Of a stretch of 64,000 nucleotides of DNA, positions 8,453 through 16,998 are shown in pieces. Each line of letters begins with the position of its first letter. The stretch's first letter is position 1. The notes below the pieces were generated by a model. That model was given only the letters and a program-made list of their open reading frames with translations. It was not told the origin of the DNA and searched no databases. Source of the stretch: Paenirhodobacter hankyongi (GTDB lineage Bacteria; Pseudomonadota; Alphaproteobacteria; Rhodobacterales; Rhodobacteraceae). The DNA lies in NCBI RefSeq assembly GCF_003664585.1, contig NZ_RCHI01000018.1, positions 1-64,000 on the forward strand. The letters are read 5' to 3'. The position numbers were made by a program, and so were the translations under genes.

Positions 8453-8526
8453 CGAAACCTTGCGAAATCTAATAGCGGAGCGCTGTCGCCCTCGGGTCTG
8501 CGAGGTGATGGGGCATGAGGTGCCGA

Positions 8527-8617
8527 GTCAGAGAGGGGCCGGGACGGGGTGAGTCCGGGTGGTCGAGAGAGAGCACTGTCCGGGTCTTCCCGTTCCCGCT
8601 CTCCGAGGTTCCCCGAT
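8527..8617 (+). promoter_or_regulatory. Structured leader D (methylase-helicase)
   Basis: The most diverged member of the leader family. Outer stem GGGACGGG (8541-8548) pairs with CCCGTTCCC (8589-8597) with one bulged T. Inner stem CCGG (8555-8558) pairs with CCGG (8580-8583) around a loop with the conserved GAGAGAGAG. The 5' flank GTCAGAGAGG matches leader C. GAGG precedes the ATG at 8618. Confidence 0.5.
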
Positions 8618-11600
8618 ATGAACATTTCGTCTCCCGTGACAGATCCGGTCACGCAGCCGGCCCCCGCGATCCTGGCCGCCGCCCATCTCCTCCTTTCCCA
8701 TCTCGAACGCGGTCAACGCGTCGATGCTGCGATCCTGCGCAGCGCCATGGAAACCGCTTTCGGTGCCTCCGACGCCAGCGGCGCGTGGGACTGGAAGCTC
8801 GCCTATGAGGCCTGCGAGGTCGCCACGGTGCTGTTCCTGCGCAAATACGGAAAGGCGCTCTTCCGTAAAGCCGCCTCTCCGGTGTCCCGGCTCGCTCCGC
8901 TAGCGAAGATCGCGGGCCTACTGCCTACGCAGACCCGCCGCTCCGAAGAAAGCCAGAGCTTCCAGCAGTTTTCGACGCCGATTCCGCTCGGCCTTGCTGC
9001 GCTGGCGGCGGCCGGGATCTCGCCGGACGATGTGGTGCTGGAACCTTCGGCGGGCACCGGCCTGATGGCGATCCTGGCACAGGCTGCCGGCGGCTCGCTG
9101 ATCCTCAACGAACTCGCCGAGACCCGCGCCGATCTTCTCTCTTCCCTCTTTCCGGCCTTTCCCGTCACCCGGTTCGACGCCGCCCAGATCGACGATCATC
9201 TGGCCCCGGAGGCCGTGCCGTCCGTGGTGCTGATGAACCCGCCTTTCTCGGTCATGGCCAATGTCGAGGGACGGATGGCGGATGCTGCGCTTCGCCATGT
9301 CGCCTCGGCGTTGGCCCGGCTCGTCCCCGGCGGGCGGCTGGCCACAATCACCGGTGCCAATTTCGGACCGGAAGCTCCAGCCTGGCGCGAGGCCTTCATG
9401 CGCCTGCAGGAACGCGGCCGCGTGGTCTTCACAGCGGCCATCGATGGCGCGGTCTTTGCGAAGCACGGTACCAGTATCGACACGCGGCTGACAGTCATCG
9501 ACAAGCTGCCCGCCGACGATCCGTCCCGCTTCCCGGCATCAAAGGGCATAGCACCCGACGTCGCCACGCTGCTCGGCTGGATCGAAAGCCAGCTTCCGCC
9601 GCGCTTGCCGGTTTCGCTGCCGAAGGTCGCATCTCCCGTTCCGGCGGCTGCCCCGAAGACCGTGCGCGGTTATCTCACTCGCGCCGCAGCATCCCGACCT
9701 GCCGCCGCACCGGCGTCCGATTCCGAGGGGGTGGAGCTCGACTATGAGACCGTGGACTGGACGCCGTCAGAGGGCGCGCGCCTGTCGGATGCAATCTACG
9801 AGGAATACGCTCTGCAATCTCTGCGCATTCCCGGCGCCGAGCCGCATCCGACTAAGCTGGTGCAATCGGCGGCCATGGCCTCGGTTGCACCGCCAAAACC
9901 GTCCTGTCGGCCGATGTTGCCCGCCGACATCCGCACCCGACTGTCGGACGCCCAGCTTGAAACGGTGATCTATGCGGGGGAAGCCCATGCCGATCATCTC
10001 GCGGGTGCCTGGATCGTGGACGAGCATTTCGACAATGTGAGCGCCGCGACCGAGGATGCTGCCGGAGCAATCCGGTTCCGCCGGGGCTTCATGCTCGGTG
10101 ATGGAACCGGCGCTGGCAAGGGCCGTCAGTCGGCCGGGATCATCCTCAACAACTGGCTACGGGGACGCCGCAAAGCGATCTGGATTTCCAAATCCGACAA
10201 GCTGATCGAGGACGCGCAACGCGACTGGTCGGCGCTCGGCATGGAGAGGCTGCTGGTCACGCCGCTCTCGCGCTTTCCTCAAGGCGCAAAGATCACGCTC
10301 ACGGAAGGCATCCTGTTTACCACCTATGCCACGCTGCGCTCCGACGACCGGGGCGAGAAGGTTTCGCGCGTGAAGCAGATCGTCGAATGGTTGGGCAGGG
10401 ACTTCGATGGGGTCATCATTTTCGACGAGAGCCATGCCATGCAGAATGCCGGTGGTGGAAAAGGAGAGCGCGGCGATATCGCCGCCTCGCAGCAGGGACG
10501 TGCGGGCCTGCGGCTCCAGCACGCGCTGCCCGATGCCCGAGTGGTTTACGTCTCGGCAACCGGAGCCACCACGGTCCACAATCTTGCCTATGCGCAGCGC
10601 CTCGGTCTCTGGGGTGGCGAGGACTTCCCGTTTGCCACCCGGGCCGAGTTCGTCGAGGCGATTGAGGCCGGCGGCGTTGCGGCGATGGAGGTGCTGGCGC
10701 GCGATCTGCGGTCCCTCGGCCTCTATACCGCCCGCTCACTCTCCTACGATGGCGTCGAATATGAACTGGTCGAGCACAAGCTCACCGATGAGCAGCGCCG
10801 CATCTACGATGCTTACGCGGCCGCATTCGCCGTGATCCATGGAAACCTGGACGCGGCGATGGAGGCGGCCAACATCACCGGCAGTGAAGGCACGCTAAAC
10901 CGGCAGGCCAAATCCGCCGCGCGCTCGGCCTTCGAGAGCACCAAGCAGCGTTTCTTCGGCCATCTGCTGACCTCGATGAAAACCCCGACGCTGATCCGTT
11001 CGATCGAAGCCGATCTGGCGGCGGGCCATGCGGCCGTCATCCAGATCGTCTCGACCGGCGAGGCGCTGATGGAACGGCGGCTGGCCGAGATCCCCACCGA
11101 CGAATGGAACGATATTTCCGTCGACATCACGCCTCGGGAATATGTCGGCTCGTATTTGCAGCATTCCTTCCCGGTGCAGCTCTACGAGCCCTTCACCGAC
11201 AGCGAGGGCAATCTTTCGTCGCGGCCCGTGTTCCGCGATGGGCAGCCGGTCGAGAGCCGCGAGGCCGTGGCGCGGCGCGACGAGATGCTCGAACAGCTGG
11301 GCTCGCTCCCGCCGGTTCCCGGTGCGCTCGATCAGATCGTTCAGCGCTTTGGCGCCGATCTGGTGGCGGAGGTCACGGGCCGCTCGCGCCGGATTGTGCG
11401 CAAGGGCGATGGCACATCGGCCCGCCTCGCCGTCGAGAACCGCGCGCCCTCCGCAAACCTGGCAGAGACCTCGGCCTTCATGGATGACCAGAAGCGCATC
11501 CTGGTCTTTTCGGATGCCGGGGGCACCGGGCGCAGCTATCATGCGGACTTCTCAGCGCGGAACCAGCGCCTGCGGGTGCACTACCTGCTGGAGCCGGGCT

Positions 11601-12934
11601 GGAAGGCCGATGCCGCTATTCAGGGGCTCGGGCGCACCAACCGCACCAATCAGGCGCAGCCGCCGCTGTTCCGACCCATCGCCACGGATGTCAAAGCCGA
11701 GAAGCGCTTCCTTTCGACCATCGCCCGCCGCCTCGACACGCTGGGCGCGATCACGCGCGGGCAGCGCCAGACCGGTGGTCAGGGGCTGTTCCGGCCCGAG
11801 GACAATCTGGAATCCGCCTATGCCCGCGATGCGTTGCGCCAGCTCTATTTGGCTGTAGTGCGCGGCAAGGTGGAGGGTTGCTCGCTGGAGAGGTTTGAAT
11901 CGGCCACCGGCCTGAAGCTGATGGACAGCAACGGTGTGAAGGACGAACTGCCGCCGATCACCACCTTCCTCAACCGCCTGCTGGCGCTGACCATCGAGTT
12001 GCAGGGCATCCTGTTCTCGGCCTTCGAACAGCTTCTGCAGGCGCGGATCGACGGGGCTATCGCATCCGGCACCTATGACATGGGGCTGGAAACGCTGAAA
12101 GCCGAAAGCTTCATCGTCACAGACCGGCAGGTGATTCACACGCATCCGGGCACAGGGGCAGAAACCCGGCTCCTGACGCTCATCGAGCGCAAACGTAATC
12201 AGCCGGTCACGCTCGCTGCAGCCCTGGCGGAACTGGGTGATCCCCGCGCAAGATTGCTCATCAACGAGCGATCCGGTCGTGCCGCCGTGCAGATCCCGAC
12301 CGCCAGCGTCATGCTGGATGACGGCGAGATCGAACGGCGCGTGCGGTTGATCCGGCCTATGGAGGCGATGAACATTCCGGTGCGGGCGATGGGCGAAACC
12401 CACTGGATCGAGGCCGACCATGCCGACTTCGCCACGGCCTGGAACGCGGAACTGGCAGAGGTGCCGGAGTTCACCGACAGCATCCTGCATATGGTGACCG
12501 GACTTCTGCTCCCGATCTGGAAGCGCCTGCCACAGGACTCCTCCCGCGTCTATCGGCTCCAGACCGACGAGGGCGAGCGCATCATTGGTCGCCGGGTCTC
12601 GCCGGCCTGGGCTGCGAGCGCCTCGGCCAGCGGCGTCACCAGCAGCATGACGCCGGACGCCGCCTATGCCGCGCTGATCGAAGGTCGCACGATCCTTGAT
12701 CTCGCCCAGGGGCTGCAACTGCGACGGTCCCGTGTCATGGGCACGAACCGGATCGAACTGACGGGCTTCACCGATGCGATGCGCGAGCGTCTGCGGGCCT
12801 ATGGCCTCTTCAGCGAGATCATCTCCTGGAAGCTGCGCTTCTTCGTGCCCGTTGATGCCAGCGGCCCGACGATCCTCGGCAAACTCTTCGACCGCTGGCC
12901 TGTCGAGCGCATCGGCGAGCGGGTGGCAGCCTGA
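8618..12934 (+). CDS. DarB-like fused DNA methylase and strawberry-notch-type helicase
   Basis: 1438 residues with two enzymes in one chain. The N-terminal third is a class I methyltransferase with a SAM site (LEPSAGTG, about 147) and an N6-adenine-type catalytic NPPF at 207-210. The middle and C-terminal parts are a superfamily 2 helicase of the strawberry-notch group: Walker A DGTGAGKG at about 495, DESH at 603-606, and the C-terminal box QGLGRTNRTNQ at about 1002. Phage P1 DarB has a similar methylase plus strawberry-notch helicase layout and protects DNA from type I restriction during entry. By analogy this is an anti-restriction factor for the transferred strand. The start at 8618 has GAGG upstream; a GTG at 8549 would run through leader D and is rejected. 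It overlaps the next gene by one base. Confidence 0.85.
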   Translation: MNISSPVTDPVTQPAPAILAAAHLLLSHLERGQRVDAAILRSAMETAFGASDASGAWDWKLAYEACEVATVLFLRKYGKALFRKAASPVSRLAPLAKIAGLLPTQTRRSEESQSFQQFSTPIPLGLAALAAAGISPDDVVLEPSAGTGLMAILAQAAGGSLILNELAETRADLLSSLFPAFPVTRFDAAQIDDHLAPEAVPSVVLMNPPFSVMANVEGRMADAALRHVASALARLVPGGRLATITGANFGPEAPAWREAFMRLQERGRVVFTAAIDGAVFAKHGTSIDTRLTVIDKLPADDPSRFPASKGIAPDVATLLGWIESQLPPRLPVSLPKVASPVPAAAPKTVRGYLTRAAASRPAAAPASDSEGVELDYETVDWTPSEGARLSDAIYEEYALQSLRIPGAEPHPTKLVQSAAMASVAPPKPSCRPMLPADIRTRLSDAQLETVIYAGEAHADHLAGAWIVDEHFDNVSAATEDAAGAIRFRRGFMLGDGTGAGKGRQSAGIILNNWLRGRRKAIWISKSDKLIEDAQRDWSALGMERLLVTPLSRFPQGAKITLTEGILFTTYATLRSDDRGEKVSRVKQIVEWLGRDFDGVIIFDESHAMQNAGGGKGERGDIAASQQGRAGLRLQHALPDARVVYVSATGATTVHNLAYAQRLGLWGGEDFPFATRAEFVEAIEAGGVAAMEVLARDLRSLGLYTARSLSYDGVEYELVEHKLTDEQRRIYDAYAAAFAVIHGNLDAAMEAANITGSEGTLNRQAKSAARSAFESTKQRFFGHLLTSMKTPTLIRSIEADLAAGHAAVIQIVSTGEALMERRLAEIPTDEWNDISVDITPREYVGSYLQHSFPVQLYEPFTDSEGNLSSRPVFRDGQPVESREAVARRDEMLEQLGSLPPVPGALDQIVQRFGADLVAEVTGRSRRIVRKGDGTSARLAVENRAPSANLAETSAFMDDQKRILVFSDAGGTGRSYHADFSARNQRLRVHYLLEPGWKADAAIQGLGRTNRTNQAQPPLFRPIATDVKAEKRFLSTIARRLDTLGAITRGQRQTGGQGLFRPEDNLESAYARDALRQLYLAVVRGKVEGCSLERFESATGLKLMDSNGVKDELPPITTFLNRLLALTIELQGILFSAFEQLLQARIDGAIASGTYDMGLETLKAESFIVTDRQVIHTHPGTGAETRLLTLIERKRNQPVTLAAALAELGDPRARLLINERSGRAAVQIPTASVMLDDGEIERRVRLIRPMEAMNIPVRAMGETHWIEADHADFATAWNAELAEVPEFTDSILHMVTGLLLPIWKRLPQDSSRVYRLQTDEGERIIGRRVSPAWAASASASGVTSSMTPDAAYAALIEGRTILDLAQGLQLRRSRVMGTNRIELTGFTDAMRERLRAYGLFSEIISWKLRFFVPVDASGPTILGKLFDRWPVERIGERVAA

Positions 12935-13977
12935 TGCCCGGACACGACGCATCCGAGCTGGCGCAGCGTCTCGGTCGGCAGGCCGAGGCGGTGTGCCGCC
13001 ACTACCTGTCGTCCGGCCATCGCGCCGGCCGATACTGGGTGGTCGGCGATGTACAGAACACACCGGGGCGTTCCATGTTCGTCCGCCTCGCCGGCCGGGA
13101 CAGTGGCAAGGGGGCGGCGGGAAAATGGACCGATATGGCCACCGGGGAGCATGGCGATCTGCTCGATGTCATCGGTGAGGCGCTTGCTCTCGCCGATTTC
13201 AGGGACGTTGCTGAGGAAGCGCGCCGTTTCCTCTCCCTCCCGCATCCCGAGCTGGAAAAGTCGAGGCCCCCGGTCGATAACACCTCCAGCAGCGCGCCCG
13301 GTTCACCTGAAGCTTCACGGCGGCTCTTCGCCATGGCGCAGCCGATCAGGGGCACTCTTGCGGAAACCTACCTGCGCGGGCGGGCGATCTCCTCCCTCTC
13401 GGACACCGCCGCGCTACGGTTCCATCCCAAGTGCTATTATAGGCCAGACGCGCAGTCGCCCACCGAGGTCAGGCCGGCCCTCGTTGCCGCCGTCACCGAT
13501 CTGGCCGGCCAGCAGACCGGTGCGCATCGCACCTGGCTTGCCCCGGACGGATCCGGCAAGGCGGCTCTGGAGACACCGCGGCGGGCGATGGGTGACCTTC
13601 TCGGCCACGCAGTCCGCTTCGGCACCGCCGCTGAGGTGCTCGCCGCCGGGGAGGGCATCGAGACCGTGCTGTCGCCCCGTCAGGTTCTGCCCCGCATGCC
13701 GATGCTGGCGGCGCTTTCGGCCGCTCACCTCGCTGCTATCCTGTTCCCGCCATCCCTGCGCCGGCTCTATATTCTGCGCGATCGCGACCCGGCCGGGGAC
13801 GGCGCCGGAGACAGCTTGGTGGTCCGAGCCGCGAGCGCCGGGATCGAAACGATATCGCTCACGCCGGTCGAGGGCGACTTCAACGATGATCTGCGATGCC
13901 ATGGCGCTGATGCCCTCCGGGCGCGTCTGCAGGATCAGCTTCATCCTGAGGACCTCCGCCGATTCATGGAGGGGTGA
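12934..13977 (+). CDS. Toprim-domain protein (primase-like, DUF7146 type)
   Basis: 347 residues. The N-terminus (about 5-90, with GKWTDMATGEHGDLLDVI) resembles the DNA-binding part of primase-related ICE proteins. The C-terminal Toprim fold has its acidic residues in GEGIETVLS (E240, E243) and DRDPAGD (D283, D285). Toprim proteins of this group are thought to act as primases or nucleases on transferred ssDNA. There is no zinc finger or helicase part. It starts on the stop of the methylase-helicase (ATGA), so they are co-translated and may work together on incoming DNA. Confidence 0.85.
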   Translation: MPGHDASELAQRLGRQAEAVCRHYLSSGHRAGRYWVVGDVQNTPGRSMFVRLAGRDSGKGAAGKWTDMATGEHGDLLDVIGEALALADFRDVAEEARRFLSLPHPELEKSRPPVDNTSSSAPGSPEASRRLFAMAQPIRGTLAETYLRGRAISSLSDTAALRFHPKCYYRPDAQSPTEVRPALVAAVTDLAGQQTGAHRTWLAPDGSGKAALETPRRAMGDLLGHAVRFGTAAEVLAAGEGIETVLSPRQVLPRMPMLAALSAAHLAAILFPPSLRRLYILRDRDPAGDGAGDSLVVRAASAGIETISLTPVEGDFNDDLRCHGADALRARLQDQLHPEDLRRFMEG

Positions 13978-14308
13978 CACCGTGATCGGTCCTTGCGGCG
14001 CGACCTGGCCGCGTCTCCTGCCGGTTTCGTTCTCTGGCCATCGGCAACCGCAACCATCGCCCGAGAGGTCCGCCCCACGGCCTTCGGAGAGGGCGATCGG
14101 CGCACAAACGGGCCGGGCAGGCAATGGCCGGGAGCGGACTATTTTCCGCCGGCGGCAAGCCGCCTTTGCATCGCGAAAGTCAAAATAGTCCGCTCCCGGC
14201 CATCAAGGCCCTCGCGGAGGGGCGAGGACTGCCGACCCGTCCCGCCCGTGCGCTTCGATGCCTGCGAAGGCCGCGATGGGCGCGGCCTCCAGACGAAGGA
14301 CGCTCCCG
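13978..14308 (+). other. 331-base spacer with cruciform and ATGG-loop hairpin
   Basis: No believable gene. It holds the 80-base inverted repeat at 14124-14203 and, 20 bases before the next start, a hairpin GGCCGCG (14269-14275) with CGCGGCC (14281-14287) and loop ATGGG. The loop and position are like those of the hairpins before the genes at 4796 and 16530. Confidence 0.5.
14124..14203. repeat. Perfect 22-base inverted repeat with inner hairpin (cruciform)
   Basis: Arm 14124-14145 (begins ATGGCCGGGAGCGG) is the exact reverse complement of 14182-14203. The 36-base centre contains a second hairpin, GGCGGC-AA-GCCGCC. A perfect 22-base stem is far beyond chance. I see no target-site duplication or gene inside. 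It could be a protein-binding cruciform, a single-strand initiation site, or a miniature element. Confidence 0.8.
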
Positions 14309-15244
14309 ATGGAAGACGAAACCGAATATGCAGGGGCTGAGCCCGCCCACACCTCCTCCCAGACCGATCACGCCCTCACCGAGCTCCAGCTCTACGGCTG
14401 GCGTCCGTTCCAGGATGAACCCGATCCTCGACCGCTGCCCGAGGGCAATACCGTCGCCAGTGCCGTCACCGACATCTTCGACGCCCTCGTGACGACGCTT
14501 GGCGACACCCGCCTCGAACCCGATCTCGAAGAACTGCTCTGGGGGACCGTCAATCTCTTCCACCGCGCTACCAGCCGGGTCGAACGTGATCTCGACATGA
14601 ATGAGCAAGCGCAGCGCCGGATGCAACGCGAGCAGGATGGCAGCGAGGTGAAGTCGGTCGAACTCGAACGCCTCACGGCAGAGGGGCAGACTCTGATCGA
14701 ACGGCGCGCCAGCATGGAACTCTTCCGTGACCTCGCTGCCGAGGCATTCGAGCACCACACTGGCAGCGCCTGGCGGCCCCGCACCGGCTCGATGGTCAAC
14801 CATCGCAACCTGACCGCCGCGATGATCGACAGCCGCGACTTCCTGGCTGCGAAACGTCGGGCAGAGACCGAGGTGATGCTGCCCGCAGGCCCGAAGGTGG
14901 CGCTGACCGGTGGCGCCGACTTCAACGATCACCGGCTGATCTGGGCGAAGCTCGATCAGGTCCATGCCAAGCACCCGGATATGGTCCTCCTGCATGGCGG
15001 CTCACCGAAAGGTGCGGAACTGATCGCCTCGCGATGGGCCGATCATCGCAAGGTGCCCCAGGTGGCCTTCCGGCCTGACTGGGCGAAGCACGCCAAAGCC
15101 GCGCCCTTCAAGCGTAACGATGCCATGTTGGACGTGCTGCCGGTCGGCGTCCTTGTCTTCCCCGGCACCGGGATTCAGGATAACCTCGCCGATAAGGCCC
15201 GTAAGCTCGGCATCCCGGTCATGAAGTTCGATGGCGGCGCGTAA
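14309..15244 (+). CDS. DUF2493 (SLOG-superfamily) protein
   Basis: 311 residues. The first 180 are helical and charged. The C-terminal DUF2493 domain (about 190-310) has the nucleotide-binding-like pattern VALTGGADFNDHRLIW and LLHGGSPKGAELIASRWA. DUF2493 belongs to the SLOG group, proposed to bind nucleotide signals or nucleic acid, and is frequent on ICEs of this type. The start at 14309 has GAAGGA 8 bases upstream; the in-frame ATG at 14258 precedes the leader hairpin and lacks a ribosome site. A terminator-like hairpin follows. Confidence 0.8.
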   Translation: MEDETEYAGAEPAHTSSQTDHALTELQLYGWRPFQDEPDPRPLPEGNTVASAVTDIFDALVTTLGDTRLEPDLEELLWGTVNLFHRATSRVERDLDMNEQAQRRMQREQDGSEVKSVELERLTAEGQTLIERRASMELFRDLAAEAFEHHTGSAWRPRTGSMVNHRNLTAAMIDSRDFLAAKRRAETEVMLPAGPKVALTGGADFNDHRLIWAKLDQVHAKHPDMVLLHGGSPKGAELIASRWADHRKVPQVAFRPDWAKHAKAAPFKRNDAMLDVLPVGVLVFPGTGIQDNLADKARKLGIPVMKFDGGA

Positions 15245-15246
15245 GC

Positions 15247-15265
15247 GCCGCCGTTCGGCGGCTTT
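15247..15265 (+). terminator. Hairpin after the DUF2493 gene
   Basis: GCCGCCG (15247-15253) pairs with CGGCGGC (15256-15262) around TT, followed by TTTC. It is a short but strong stem placed 3 bases after the stop codon. Confidence 0.6.
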
Positions 15266-15405
15266 CGGCCACCCAATCTTGACACGGGGGTTGGTCGGGC
15301 TTTTGATGAAGCAACTTTGCAGAACCGGTGAAGCAGCATAGTCGCAGGCGGAGCGTATCTTTCGGCAGCCTGACGTGATCCCTGACCGTTCATGTGGAGG
15401 CTTCC

Positions 15406-15822
15406 ATGACTCTGATCCTGCTCGCCGTATCGCTCACCATCGTGATCTGCGTCATCGCTTACAATCTCGCGATCTATGCTTTGCCGGTACTGGTCGCCAT
15501 TTCTGCTGCCCAGTATGCTTGGGGCGCCGGGGCAGGCGTGCTGCTGTCCAGTATCGCGGCTGCTGCTGCCGCTCTGCTTTCCACCGTGCTGGTGATCGCT
15601 GTCGTTGGATTCGCCCGCAACCCCGTCTTGCGCTTGGCCGCACTTTCTCTCTTCGCTGTGCCCGCCGCCACCGCGGGCTATGCGCTCGTCCATGGCATTA
15701 CCAGAAACATGCTTGATCCCGGTTTCGGGCTGATGCTCCTTTGTGGCGGGGGAGGGCTCTTCATCGGAATTGCCGCGATGGTGAACCTCAATGCGCTTGG
15801 CGAGGCGGTGTTCTCGCGCTGA
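15406..15822 (+). CDS. Small multi-pass membrane protein
   Basis: 138 residues with about four hydrophobic segments (roughly 2-22, 24-60, 65-95, 100-125) and few charges. No family recognised. TGGAGG precedes the ATG at 15406 by 7 bases; an in-frame ATG at 15394 is less well placed. It could be a surface-exclusion or transport-type protein of the ICE, but nothing shows which. Confidence 0.6.
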   Translation: MTLILLAVSLTIVICVIAYNLAIYALPVLVAISAAQYAWGAGAGVLLSSIAAAAAALLSTVLVIAVVGFARNPVLRLAALSLFAVPAATAGYALVHGITRNMLDPGFGLMLLCGGGGLFIGIAAMVNLNALGEAVFSR

Positions 15823-16028
15823 GACCGTGGAGGCGATCCTGAGCCACATGAAACCCGGCGGCTTATGCCGCCAGGCTGGCGGTCCCACACGAAGATCAGG
15901 CGGTCATATCATCGTAGCACTTGCCCCGCGTGTCTTCCGGGCTGCTCTGCCCGGCTTGAAAACATATCGCTCGGACGCACCCGCTGCCGAATTGCTCGCT
16001 TCTACAGCATCCGCACATCGTGCTGCGG

Positions 16029-16166
16029 ATGCCGCCACGAACCGCTTCAATGCCACTTCTTGCAATGCTCTTCGGCCGGATCTTGCGCCTCAAGACAGGA
16101 GCTTTGCCTTGCCGCGTCTGGAACCCCGATGGCAGCTTCGTTCTCATAACGGATGGCGTTGCCTAG
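16029..16166 (+). CDS. Possible 45-residue ORF
   Basis: The translation ends in TGALPCRVWNPDGSFVLITD, which looks more like a real protein than the neighbouring frames. Internal ATGs at 16050 and 16065 are possible starts. None has a clear Shine-Dalgarno, which keeps confidence low. It could be a remnant of a gene whose beginning is lost. Confidence 0.25.
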   Translation: MPPRTASMPLLAMLFGRILRLKTGALPCRVWNPDGSFVLITDGVA

Positions 16167-16465
16167 CAGCATCGAGCGCAGGTTGGCCGGGGCGAGAACG
16201 CGTGTGGACAGATCCTGTGCCGAGTGGTTTCGGCTCGGGGCCCGACTAGACGCTATTGCCGGCAATGACGATGGGGTATCGCAGGGCCTCTCCGTTTCGC
16301 TCTCGAAAGCACCAATCCCTCCGACTGACTGATCCCCTAAGTCCGTTCGGTTTCCACCAGCAACCCCCGCGGCTCCCAGCCGTGTTGCCGCGCCGGGCGC
16401 GGCTGCCCGCTCCACCTAGGGCCTTGGGGGCAGGCTGCCGCCAGGGCGGCAATTGCGGGCGTCTC

Positions 16466-16529
16466 CCGACGGCCTTGGCCGGGTCTCGTCGGAGGGATGG
16501 TCCCTCCGAGGAAGCAACGGAGAAAACCC
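16466..16529 (+). promoter_or_regulatory. ssb leader with competing hairpins
   Basis: TCGGAGGGA (16489-16497) pairs with TCCCTCCGA (16501-16509) around TGG, 20 bases before the ATG. CCGACG (16466-16471) could instead pair with CGTCGG (16487-16492), which overlaps the first stem, so the two folds exclude each other. Switching between them would suit translational or attenuation control, possibly by SSB itself. Confidence 0.45.
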
Positions 16530-16931
16530 ATGCAGAACATCGTCATCCTCGCCGGCAACATCGGTCAGGCCCCCGAAACCCGCACCACCCAGGGCGGCAC
16601 CGGCATCACCCACTTCACCCTGGCCACCTCGCGCCCGCGCTATGCCGAAGGCCGCGTCATCCGTGATGAAAACGGCTACCGGGTCCAGGACACGGAATGG
16701 CACCGCATCACCTGCTTCAACGGCCTCGGCAAGACGGTCCAGGAGCATTGCGAGAAGGGCATGAAGGTTCTGGTGCGCGGCCGCATCCACTACACGAAGT
16801 GGACCGATGCTGCGGGCGTTGATCGCTACGGCTGCGAGATCATCGCCGAGACGGTCGATTTCCTGAGCCGGGCCAAGCAGGCCGAGAACGACGAGGGCAA
16901 GTTCATCGACGACGATGACGTCCCGTTCTGA
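16530..16931 (+). CDS. ssb: Single-stranded DNA-binding protein
   Basis: 133 residues, a standard OB fold (about 1-110) with NIVILAGNIGQAPETR at the start and the acidic C-terminal tail DDDDVPF that recruits partner proteins. It coats transferred or replicating ICE ssDNA and is expected to be used early in the recipient. The start at 16530 follows ACGGAGAAAA; an in-frame ATG at 16497 lies in the hairpin and is rejected. It is shorter than chromosomal SSBs because the linker is nearly absent. Confidence 0.93.
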   Translation: MQNIVILAGNIGQAPETRTTQGGTGITHFTLATSRPRYAEGRVIRDENGYRVQDTEWHRITCFNGLGKTVQEHCEKGMKVLVRGRIHYTKWTDAAGVDRYGCEIIAETVDFLSRAKQAENDEGKFIDDDDVPF

Positions 16932-16945
16932 GCCGGATACGAAGC

Positions 16946-16967
16946 CCCGGCGGCGCGAGCCGCCGGG
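16946..16967. terminator. Strong hairpin between convergent genes
   Basis: A 9-base perfect stem, CCCGGCGGC with GCCGCCGGG, closes a GCGA tetraloop. There is no T-run. It lies between the end of ssb and the end of the opposite-strand helicase and probably acts for both. Confidence 0.5.
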
Positions 16968-16998
16968 AGCCATCGAAGTGCGTTTCGGAGGCGCTCGA

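Larger units (their letters stand above)
15823..16529 (+). other. 700-base region with little coding evidence
   Basis: Between the membrane protein and ssb. I see one possible 45-codon gene (16029-16166), a perfect 12-base palindrome at 16255-16266 (ATTGCCGGCAAT), and the ssb leader hairpins at its end. Longer open frames exist but have arginine- and serine-rich shadow-type translations. Confidence 0.4.

Noticed and set aside
15791-16249. 152-codon frame after the membrane protein
   Set aside because: Alanine-, arginine- and serine-rich shadow-like translation, overlaps the preceding gene, no ribosome site.
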